Shown here: positions 35,325-41,875 of the stretch, piece by piece
Layout of the letters: each line of letters opens with the position of its first letter
Numbering within the stretch: position 1 is the stretch's first letter
Assembly: GCF_003999975.1 (NCBI RefSeq)
Contig: NZ_RJAC01000011.1
Location: 202,558-266,557 of the forward strand
DNA length: 64,000 nucleotides
Origin: Actinoplanes solisilvae
GTDB lineage: Bacteria; Actinomycetota; Actinomycetes; Mycobacteriales; Micromonosporaceae
Direction of reading: 5' to 3'
Notes under the pieces: model-generated
Databases searched by the model: none
Told to the model about the DNA's origin: nothing
What the model saw: the letters and a program-made list of their open reading frames with translations, nothing else
Translations under genes and position numbers: made by a program

Positions 35325-35408
35325 TCGTAGGCGGGCGGCGTCCACCGGCGTACGTCGCCCGCCGCACTGCAGCACCGATCGTGCACGCGATGTCACGTAC
35401 GGTTGGCA

Positions 35409-36089
35409 ATGCCTCCTACTGTGGAGGATGTGACGAAGTTCGATCAAGACGGCGGCAACGATGACCGCCGAGCAACGCCGCCCGCCGACCCGTGGCTGGA
35501 GACGGCTCCCACCTCACCCATCGGCCAAGACGGCTCCTACACGGTCGCGGACCTTCAAGGGCCGGTGTTCGAAGACCGCGCGCCCCGGCGACGCGATCGG
35601 CGCGGGTGGTGGGTCGCGGTGGCCGTTCTCGCTCTGCTGGGCTGCGTCGGCGGTCTTCTCCTGAAGCCGTTCGGCGACAACGACCCGCCCGGCCGGGCCG
35701 GACCCACACCGCAGCCGACCGATTCCAGCCCCGCGCCGGCCCCCGCGGTTGCGCCTGTCTCCGCCTCCGCGCGCGTTGCCGCCCGGCCGTCGGCCAGCGG
35801 TGAGCCGGCCGCCAACGAGGTGGTCTACCTGGTCTCCTCGACCAGCAAGGGCGACAAGGCCCGCGTCTCCTTCACCGATGAGGACCGCGACATCATCCGG
35901 AAGGGCGAAGTGTCGTTGCCGTGGCGGCACACCTTCATCCTGACCGGGGACAAGCCACCGCTCGTCGTGATCTCCCAGCGCAAGAGCGGCGGCACCGGCG
36001 AGGTGACCTGCTCGATCAGTCTGGGCGGCAAGGTGCTGAGCACCGCGGTGCAGAGAGGCCGGTACGCGTCGCCGCAGTGCGCGGGCTAG
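35409..36089 (+). CDS. Membrane-anchored MmpS-like protein
   Basis: This ~226-residue protein has a charged cytoplasmic N-terminus, one transmembrane helix (GWWVAVAVLALLGCVGGLLL, about residues 65–86) and a Pro/Ala/Ser-rich linker of about 45 residues. The extracytoplasmic beta-rich domain (VVYLVSSTSKGDKARVSFTD, then GEVTCSISLGGKVLS and two Cys) resembles MmpS accessory proteins. MmpS proteins assist RND lipid exporters in mycobacteria; no RND partner is nearby, so its function here is open. The start codon is uncertain: ATG 35409 lacks a clear ribosome-binding site. Confidence 0.55.
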   Translation: MPPTVEDVTKFDQDGGNDDRRATPPADPWLETAPTSPIGQDGSYTVADLQGPVFEDRAPRRRDRRGWWVAVAVLALLGCVGGLLLKPFGDNDPPGRAGPTPQPTDSSPAPAPAVAPVSASARVAARPSASGEPAANEVVYLVSSTSKGDKARVSFTDEDRDIIRKGEVSLPWRHTFILTGDKPPLVVISQRKSGGTGEVTCSISLGGKVLSTAVQRGRYASPQCAG

Positions 36090-36114
36090 GTTGAGTCGAA
36101 GGTGCATCTGAGCC

Positions 36115-36249
36115 TGTACGCAATCTGCAACATGGCGGATTGATGTGTGGCGGTCGGCCGTATGGCGTGCTCTACTGGCGGAGACAGTTTCCGGAGGCGG
36201 ACAAGCGATCGGAAACGCCATGAGGCGCCCGGGTGCAGCCGGGCGCCTC
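36115..36249 (+). ncRNA. Tandem regulatory/sRNA-like unit, copy 1
   Basis: A block of 22 bases starting TGTACGCAATCTGCAACATG at 36115 is identical in copy 2 and is followed by about 40 bases with ~75% identity. The unit ends in a perfect 11-bp hairpin (GAGGCGCCCGG, 36222–36232; partner 36239–36249), followed by ATTTTGTT, which looks like an intrinsic terminator. The block contains a dyad ATCTGC–N6–GCGGAT. No reading frame is shared between copies. I read this as a small RNA gene, or a promoter/operator plus attenuator; expression is unproven. Confidence 0.45.
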
Positions 36250-36272
36250 ATTTTGTTCGACGGCTTCGGGCT

Positions 36273-36422
36273 TGTACGCAATCTGCAACATGGCAGATAG
36301 GAGTATGGCGATCGGCCGTGTGTCGTGGTCTACTTCTCTCACGGATTCCGGCTCGACAGTGGATTCGTGTGGACAAGTGCAGAAAACAGTATTCGAGGCA
36401 TCCGGGGGCAGCCGGGTGCCTC
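36273..36422 (+). ncRNA. Tandem regulatory/sRNA-like unit, copy 2
   Basis: This second copy starts at 36273, 158 bases after copy 1, with a perfect dyad ATCTGC–N6–GCAGAT (36281–36298). Its hairpin (36395–36405 with 36412–36422) keeps 11 pairs although two stem positions differ from copy 1: G-C became A-U and C-G became U-G. This compensatory pattern supports selection on RNA structure. The internal part is 15 bases longer than in copy 1. It lies 169 bases before a small membrane-protein gene, so it could also be part of its leader. Confidence 0.45.
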
Positions 36423-36590
36423 GTTCATGTTCGGGCGCTTTTCACCTTGAGGCGCGCTACGCACAACTGCGGTGTCTCCAGCGTGGACGGATGTGACAAC
36501 CGGCAAACTGCTTGGTGTCGGGTTACGGGCTGCACCCCCGCCGACGTCCTTGATCGCTTGTCCGCGCCCCGCTGTCCGAAAGGCTTCCCC

Positions 36591-36794
36591 ATGCGTCATC
36601 CTCCGGAACTGCGAGCTCTATGGCTGGCCTGCATTCTGATCACCGCGCTCATCGTGGGACTGGTCGCCGGTGTCCTTTCCTGGGCGGGTGGAATGAATGC
36701 GCCGACCGCCGTCCTCACCGGATCCGGTGCGTTTTCGGCCGGTGCCCTGCTGATGCTCAGCCTGGTGAAATTCGCGACCGCCGCCGCCGATTGA
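36591..36794 (+). CDS. Small membrane protein, two TM helices
   Basis: This 67-residue protein starts MRHPPELRALW and has two hydrophobic segments (LACILITALIVGLVAGVLSW and SGAFSAGALLMLSLVKFATA). GAAAGG is seven bases before the ATG. I do not recognise a family; similar small two-helix proteins are common in actinomycetes. It is the first gene after the tandem hairpin units and is followed by a strong terminator, so it is probably monocistronic. Function unknown. Confidence 0.6.
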   Translation: MRHPPELRALWLACILITALIVGLVAGVLSWAGGMNAPTAVLTGSGAFSAGALLMLSLVKFATAAAD

Positions 36795-36816
36795 ACAGGC
36801 GGACGGCCCGCACGGA

Positions 36817-36849
36817 AAACGCGCCCCCCGTGATTCGAGGGGCGCGTTT
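36817..36849. terminator. Bidirectional terminator
   Basis: AAACGCGCCCC (36817–36827) pairs perfectly with GGGGCGCGTTT (36839–36849). An A-run before and T-run after make it effective in both directions. It separates convergent genes ending at 36794 and 36864. Confidence 0.85.
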
Positions 36850-36863
36850 CGCCGTACGGGGAA

Positions 36864-37844
36864 TCAGTTGTAGTTGTAGGTGTTGCCGGTGCCCGGAACC
36901 TTGGCCGGCAGGCCCTTGCGGGACTGTTCCACCTTGCGGCCGATGTCGAAGATGTCCCAGAAGGTGCTCAGGGCGACCCCGAGGATCGTGGCCAGCGAGA
37001 CCCAGCGCTCCAGGTCGGCGTCGGCGTCGATGAAGCCGGTGAACGCCGGGTTGAAGAAGTTGCCGCTCGCCAGCAGGTAGATCATGACGGCGGCGGTCAC
37101 AAGGCCCAGCACCGCGTTCGAGACCGAGGCGGCCCGGGTCCACTTGCCGAGGCGGTAGACCCACACGGCCCACACTGCCTTCAGCGCGACCAGCACGATC
37201 AGGGCCGGCCACCAGAAGGACCAGTTCGCCGGGTCGAGCAGCGGCTCGTCGGTGAACGTGAACTGCTGCAGCACCAGCGCGGCGGTCAGCAGCACGGGCC
37301 AGACCAGGTTGGCCCCGAGTTCCATGCGGCTGAGGACGCTCTTCTCGTACTTCGGCAGGTCGGCGAGGGTCCACGTCTTCTTCAGGTCGGTCTGGCCGAG
37401 CCCGGTGCGTTCGAGGACGGCGAAGGTGCCCGTCGTCCAGAAGGCCAGGTGAGCGGCGACCGTGATGGTCGCGGTGATCGCCGCGCCGAGAACGTTGCCG
37501 AAGGTGGCGTCGTCCTCGAAGAGCCGGACGGCCGCCACGACGATGACGACGATCGGCAGCACCGTGGTGAACAGCATCGTCATCACGCGGCGCCACACCC
37601 CGTAGAGCTCGGGGCCGATCAGGAAGTTGGGCCGGTTCGCATAGCTGTCGGCGAGCTTGTCGGGGTCGCCCAGCTCGAGCAGCGTCTGCTCGATCGCGGC
37701 CTCGCGGGACTCGCCCGCCTCGACCCGGGCGTCGACCGCGTCGTCGATGGAGGCGCGCAGCTCGCGGTCGATGTCGGTGCGCTGCTGCTCGGGCACGCGG
37801 CGCAGGGCGGTGAACACGTAGCGGTCGACGAGGCCGGCGGTCAT
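36864..37844 (-). CDS. HAAS-domain membrane protein paired with PadR
   Basis: This 326-residue protein has an N-terminal helical domain of about 75 residues (VDRYVFTALRRVPEQQRTDIDRELRASIDDAVDARV, then EQTLLELGDPDKLADSYANRP), matching the HAAS signalling domain. About six to seven membrane helices follow. HAAS proteins are encoded beside PadR regulators and are thought to form a sensing pair in the membrane. Its ATG overlaps the PadR stop by four bases. The C-terminus NTYNYN is unusual but unexplained. The signal detected is unknown. Confidence 0.75.
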   Translation of the reverse strand: MTAGLVDRYVFTALRRVPEQQRTDIDRELRASIDDAVDARVEAGESREAAIEQTLLELGDPDKLADSYANRPNFLIGPELYGVWRRVMTMLFTTVLPIVVIVVAAVRLFEDDATFGNVLGAAITATITVAAHLAFWTTGTFAVLERTGLGQTDLKKTWTLADLPKYEKSVLSRMELGANLVWPVLLTAALVLQQFTFTDEPLLDPANWSFWWPALIVLVALKAVWAVWVYRLGKWTRAASVSNAVLGLVTAAVMIYLLASGNFFNPAFTGFIDADADLERWVSLATILGVALSTFWDIFDIGRKVEQSRKGLPAKVPGTGNTYNYN

Positions 37845-38197
37845 TTCTCGCTCCCAGGGGTCGTGGTGGTGACGGAAAGGTCGCCGATCGCCTCGTCGAG
37901 ACGGGCCCACTCGGTGCGCAGGGCGGCGGCGACCGCGTCGCCCTGCTCGGTGGTGGTGTAGAACTTTCGCGGCCGGGCCTCGTCGGTGTTCCACGAGCTG
38001 GTGAGCAGGCCCTGAGCTTCGAGCCTGCGCAGCAGCGGGTAGAGCGTGTTGGCCTCGACCTCGAAACCGGCCTCGCTCAGCGTTTCGAGCAAGGAGTAGC
38101 CGTAACCGGGTGTGCGCAGAACGGTGAGGCTCGCGACGACCACCGTGCCGCGCCGCAGCTCCTGTAGGTGGCTGGCTAGCGTTGCATCCGTTGTCAT
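37841..38197 (-). CDS. PadR-family transcriptional regulator
   Basis: This 118-residue protein is a PadR winged helix (LRRGTVVVASLTVLRTPGYGYSLLETLSEAGFEVEANTLYPLLRRLEAQGLL) with a short C-terminal helix. It is translationally coupled to the HAAS membrane protein. Such pairs usually autoregulate. A near-palindrome lies 13–29 bases upstream of the chosen ATG (38197). An ATG at 38209 (MVLLM) is a possible alternative that would overlap the operator edge. Confidence 0.88.
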   Translation of the reverse strand: MTTDATLASHLQELRRGTVVVASLTVLRTPGYGYSLLETLSEAGFEVEANTLYPLLRRLEAQGLLTSSWNTDEARPRKFYTTTEQGDAVAAALRTEWARLDEAIGDLSVTTTTPGSEK

Positions 38198-38209
38198 GAG
38201 TAACACCAT

Positions 38210-38226
38210 ACTGTGTCTCACACACT
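38210..38226. promoter_or_regulatory. Candidate PadR operator
   Basis: ACTGTGT–CTC–ACACACT is a dyad with one mismatch, immediately upstream of the padR-type start. PadR proteins bind short dyads at their own promoter. The stop of the OtrA-like gene lies 44 bases further upstream, so this region must also hold the padR promoter. Confidence 0.5.
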
Positions 38227-38270
38227 ATGGCAATGTCTTACACCAAAGTGCCCGTCGCATCATTGTTCGC

Positions 38271-40205
38271 TCAGAGGCGGAGGTGGCGTTCCACGCGCAG
38301 GAGGTACTCGCGTCGGTCGAGCGGGTTGTTGTCCCAGCGGGGGCGGATCGGGTAGGGCCTCGAGACCGGGCGGTAGCTGTCGAACGAGGTCTCCAGGGCG
38401 CCCTCGCCGCGGGTCAGGCCGGGCACGGCCAGCTCGACCTCGCGCAGGCGGGAGGCGGGAAGGCGGCCCTCGACGACGAAGGCCGGGCCCTCGACCGAGG
38501 GGGACTCGACGTAGCGGCCCAGCACACCGAGCACGGCGCCGAGCGTGTCGGCCGGGCCGTCGAGACGAAACCGCAGGACCGGCTCGCAGACGACCGTGCC
38601 CGCCCGGGTCAGCGCTTGCATCAGCACGAGCGGCAACAGCTTGCGGAAATCGCCGGCGCCGGTCTCGGGGGAGACGTAACCAGCGCGCGTCACCCGCACC
38701 CGAAGGTCGCTCACCTGCCAGCCGTAAAGACCCTGAGACGCCGTACGCCGAATTGTCTCGGCCAGGGCGGCGCGGAAGAACTCCTCCGTCTTGAAGAGGT
38801 GGATCGGCACCTGATCGATCGGCAGTTCGAGGTCGACGGTGAGACCCGCGCCGTGGGACGGCTCGACGACAAGTTCCAGGGTGGCCAGGAAAGGGTTGCC
38901 GTTCTCGCCGAGGAGTTCCAGCGCGGTTCCGGTGCCGGTGGGGCGCTCGATGTGAATGGTGGTCGTCTCGCGGAAGCCGACCTCGACCCCGTAGTCCTCG
39001 GCGAGGGTGGTCTCGAGGACCTCCTTCTGCACCTCGCCGTAGAGGGTGACGGCGAGCTCATCGTCGTGCCGCAGGCCGATGAGCGGGTCCTGCTCGGCCA
39101 GTTCGGTGAGGGCCGCGTGCAGCCGGCGCGCCTGGCCGGGATCACGCGGGACGACTACCGTCTCGAGGGTCGGCGGGGCGAACAGACCGTCCGTGGCCTG
39201 GGATCGGACGGTGCCGATCGGGTCGCCGACCTGGATCTCGCGCAGTCCGTGGACCTTCGCGATCTCACCGGCTGCGACCTCCGGTCGTCGACGGCTGTCA
39301 GTTCCCTCGATTGTCGTGACAACGCCGACGAGAGAGGGGCCGAAGGGCACGTGATCGCGGACGTGCAGCGTGCCGCTCAGCATCCGCACGTAGGCCACCC
39401 TTGAACCGGCCCGATCGCGTTCGACCTTGAACACGAGCCCGCCGAGCGGCCCCGCGGGATCGCCGGAGGCGGCCGGAAGCAGGCCGGCCACGCCGTCGAG
39501 CAGCGCGTCGACGCCCGCTCCGGTCGCCGCCGAGCCGAAGAAGACGGGATGCACCCCACCGCCGCGGACGCCTTCGCGCAGGGTCGCGCGCGTGGTCTCG
39601 TACGGGATGCTCGTCTCGTCTCTGACCCACTGCTCGAGCAGGATCGGATCGCCCGAGAGGTCGACGATCCGCGCGGTGAACGAGGCGTCGCTGATCGGGT
39701 GGACCGACGCTGTTCGCGTCCCCAAGCCGTCGACCCGGCTCATCGGCACGATGTCGGGTGTCAGCCTCGCGGTGATCTCGGCCAGCAGGTCGTCGAAGCG
39801 TGCCCCCGACCGGTCGACCTTGTTCACGAAGATCAGCGTGGGCACACGCAGTCGCCGCAGGGTGCGCATCAGCACCCGGGTCTGTGCCTGCACGCCCTCC
39901 ACGGCCGAGAGGACCAGAACGGCGCCGTCGAGTACGCGGAGGGCCCGCTCGACCTCGGCGATGAAGTCCGGATGGCCGGGGGTGTCGATCAGGTTCACGA
40001 CACGGTCGGCCACCGGGAACGACGCGACCGCGGTCTTGATGGTGATGCCGCGCCGCCGCTCGAGATCGAGCGAATCGGTGCGGGTGGTGCCGGCGTCCAC
40101 ACTGCCGACGGCGTCGATGACGCCCCCGGCGTAGAGGAGGCGCTCGGTCAGGCTGGTCTTACCGGCGTCGACATGGGCGACGATCCCGAGATTGAGAAAG
40201 GGCAC
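38271..40205 (-). CDS. otrA: OtrA/TetM-type ribosomal protection protein
   Basis: This 644-residue GTPase of the EF-G superfamily has G1 AHVDAGKTS, G2 RRGITIKTA, G3 DTPGHPDF and G4 NKVDRSG. The N-terminus MPFLNLGIVAHVDAGKTSLTERLLYAGGVID closely follows OtrA of oxytetracycline-producing Streptomyces. Ribosomal protection proteins dislodge tetracycline from the ribosome. The C-terminal domain-IV loop region is present and the length is normal. The GTG start has AAGGA five bases upstream. It follows a short leader peptide that overlaps its first codons. Intrinsic low-level tetracycline resistance is the likely phenotype; a role in translation rescue is possible. Confidence 0.88.
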   Translation of the reverse strand: MPFLNLGIVAHVDAGKTSLTERLLYAGGVIDAVGSVDAGTTRTDSLDLERRRGITIKTAVASFPVADRVVNLIDTPGHPDFIAEVERALRVLDGAVLVLSAVEGVQAQTRVLMRTLRRLRVPTLIFVNKVDRSGARFDDLLAEITARLTPDIVPMSRVDGLGTRTASVHPISDASFTARIVDLSGDPILLEQWVRDETSIPYETTRATLREGVRGGGVHPVFFGSAATGAGVDALLDGVAGLLPAASGDPAGPLGGLVFKVERDRAGSRVAYVRMLSGTLHVRDHVPFGPSLVGVVTTIEGTDSRRRPEVAAGEIAKVHGLREIQVGDPIGTVRSQATDGLFAPPTLETVVVPRDPGQARRLHAALTELAEQDPLIGLRHDDELAVTLYGEVQKEVLETTLAEDYGVEVGFRETTTIHIERPTGTGTALELLGENGNPFLATLELVVEPSHGAGLTVDLELPIDQVPIHLFKTEEFFRAALAETIRRTASQGLYGWQVSDLRVRVTRAGYVSPETGAGDFRKLLPLVLMQALTRAGTVVCEPVLRFRLDGPADTLGAVLGVLGRYVESPSVEGPAFVVEGRLPASRLREVELAVPGLTRGEGALETSFDSYRPVSRPYPIRPRWDNNPLDRREYLLRVERHLRL

Positions 40206-40260
40206 GCGGATCCTTCGAGGAGACGGCTTCCATCGGGCGGGGGCGGAAACCGTTTCGCAT
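40159..40260 (-). CDS. Putative leader peptide of the OtrA-like gene
   Basis: ATG at 40260 follows a consensus GAGGAGGT at six-base spacing, a stronger site than that of the main gene. It encodes 33 residues (MRNGFRPRPMEAVSSKDPRA, then LSQSRDRRPCRRR), rich in Arg, and ends 47 bases inside the ribosomal protection gene in a different frame. Leader peptides of this kind control tet(M)-type and other antibiotic resistance genes by ribosome-mediated attenuation or coupling. Expression is not shown by the sequence alone. Confidence 0.5.
   Translation of the reverse strand: MRNGFRPRPMEAVSSKDPRALSQSRDRRPCRRR
40246..40257. promoter_or_regulatory. Second copy of the CGAAACGGTTTC core motif
   Basis: On the minus strand this reads CGAAACGGTTTC, identical to 12 of the 15 bases of the TetR palindrome at 29335–29349. 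It lies just after the leader ATG, so it is also coding (codons for R-N-G-F). It may be a second target of the same TetR protein or coincidence. Confidence 0.3.
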
Positions 40261-40323
40261 GGGGACCTCCTCGAATCACGCGGAAACGCACCGTATCGCG
40301 GCCCCGCGCGGACCGCCGCTCAT

Positions 40324-41748
40324 TTACGCGACCGGCGCCGGCTGCTTGTACGCCTCGTCCGCCGATCGGGGGATCAGCGCCGCCAGCCCCACCATCACCA
40401 CCGCGACCAGCACCAACCCGATGAAGATGCGGTGGACGGCCGTGGTCAGCAGCCCGGGGTCGACCTGGTCGCCGCCGATGATGGCGTTGGCGATCGCGCC
40501 GAACACGGCCGCCCCGAGCGCGCTGCCCAGCGACCGCAGGAAGATGTTGTTCGCCGTGACCACGCCCCGCTCCGACCAGCCCACGCTCGACTGGGCCGCG
40601 ATCAGCGTCGGCGCCGCGGTCAGCCCCATGCCCAGCCCGATGACCAGGCAGTAGGCGCCGACCGCCCACACCGACGACCCCTCGCCGAGCAGCAGCAACA
40701 GCGCCGAGCCGCCCAGCGCCAGCGAGGTGCCGATGAGCGCGCACATCCGGAACCCGACCCGCAGGTAGACCTTGCCCGCCTGCGACGCCGAGATCGGCCA
40801 TCCGAGCGTGAGCGCCGCCAGCGCGAACCCGGCGACCAGGGGCCCGTACCCGAGAACCTCCTGCATATAGACCGGCACGTACGAACTGAGGCCGAGCAGG
40901 ATCGCGCCGACCCCCACGGCGAGCGCGCCGCTGCTGACCAGCAGTCGCCGCTGGAACACCCACAACGGGAGGACGGGGGCGGGGACCCTTCGCTCGACGA
41001 ACGGGAAGACGATCAGCAGGGTGAGACCGCCGCCGAGCACGAGCAGGCTGGTCGCCGACGTCCACGCCCAGGCCTGCCCGCCCTCGAGCACGCCCAGGAT
41101 CACGAGCGTCAGACCGACGGTCAGCAGCGCCGCGCCGCGGTAGTCGATGACCGGGTGGCCACGGTCGGCCCGCTCGTGGAACTTCGTGAAGATCATGGCG
41201 CCGGCCAGCAGGCACAGCGGGATGTTGACCAGGAAGATCCAGCGCCAGTCGACGTACTCGCTGAACACCCCGCCGAGCGTGGGCCCGACCACCGACGAGA
41301 TGCCCCAGACACTCGCCACGTAGCCCTGCACCTTGGCCCGCTCGCGCACCGAGTAGATGTCGCCGATGATCGTGATGGTGGTCGGCGCGATCGCCCCGGC
41401 GCCCAGGCCCTGCACGACCCGGAAGATGATCAGCGGCACGATGCTCCAGGCGATCCCGCACAGGATCGAGCCGAGCAGGAACAGCCCGATGCCCCACAGG
41501 ATCACCGGCTTGCGGCCGAAGAGGTCGTTGAGCTTGCCGTAGATCGGCACCGAGACCGCCTGCGCGAGCAGGTAGACCGAGAAGAGCCAGGGGAACTCGG
41601 TGAAGCCGCCGATGTCCTGGACGATCGAGGGGACCGCGGTCGCGATGATCGTGGAGTCGATCGCGATCAGGGCGGTGGACAGCATCACGGCGGCCAGGAC
41701 GGGCCCGCGCTCGGACCGCAGTCCGACATTGTTCTCCTGCACCGTCAT
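40324..41748 (-). CDS. MFS drug exporter, DHA2 family, 14 TM
   Basis: This 474-residue transporter has about 14 hydrophobic segments. It shows helix 1 TALIAIDSTIIATAVPSIVQDI, motif A YGKLNDLFGRKPVILWG and helix 5 motif C VWGISSVVGPTLGGVFSEYVDWRW. These are features of EmrB/QacA-type antiporters and related tetracycline/multidrug pumps. It lies 118 bases upstream of the OtrA-like gene in the same direction, giving a plausible pump-plus-protection pair like otrB/otrA. It is divergent from the sensor kinase gene. The ATG at 41748 is the first start of the family-like N-terminus. Confidence 0.9.
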   Translation of the reverse strand: MTVQENNVGLRSERGPVLAAVMLSTALIAIDSTIIATAVPSIVQDIGGFTEFPWLFSVYLLAQAVSVPIYGKLNDLFGRKPVILWGIGLFLLGSILCGIAWSIVPLIIFRVVQGLGAGAIAPTTITIIGDIYSVRERAKVQGYVASVWGISSVVGPTLGGVFSEYVDWRWIFLVNIPLCLLAGAMIFTKFHERADRGHPVIDYRGAALLTVGLTLVILGVLEGGQAWAWTSATSLLVLGGGLTLLIVFPFVERRVPAPVLPLWVFQRRLLVSSGALAVGVGAILLGLSSYVPVYMQEVLGYGPLVAGFALAALTLGWPISASQAGKVYLRVGFRMCALIGTSLALGGSALLLLLGEGSSVWAVGAYCLVIGLGMGLTAAPTLIAAQSSVGWSERGVVTANNIFLRSLGSALGAAVFGAIANAIIGGDQVDPGLLTTAVHRIFIGLVLVAVVMVGLAALIPRSADEAYKQPAPVA

Positions 41749-41875
41749 GACCTACCCTCCCGGCCCGGACCCAGGCGCGGCGGGGCGGGTGAGAAGAGTT
41801 CGAGATCACCCCGTTGCGGGGAATGATCTGCCGAACCGGCTCGGTCCGCAACACGGCCGTCCTAGCCTGGCAGCC

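Noticed and set aside
36147..36590. N-terminal extension of the small membrane protein through the tandem hairpin units
   Set aside because: The frame reads through both hairpins as Cys/Arg-rich sequence with no conservation between the repeated units; the ATG at 36591 has its own ribosome-binding site.
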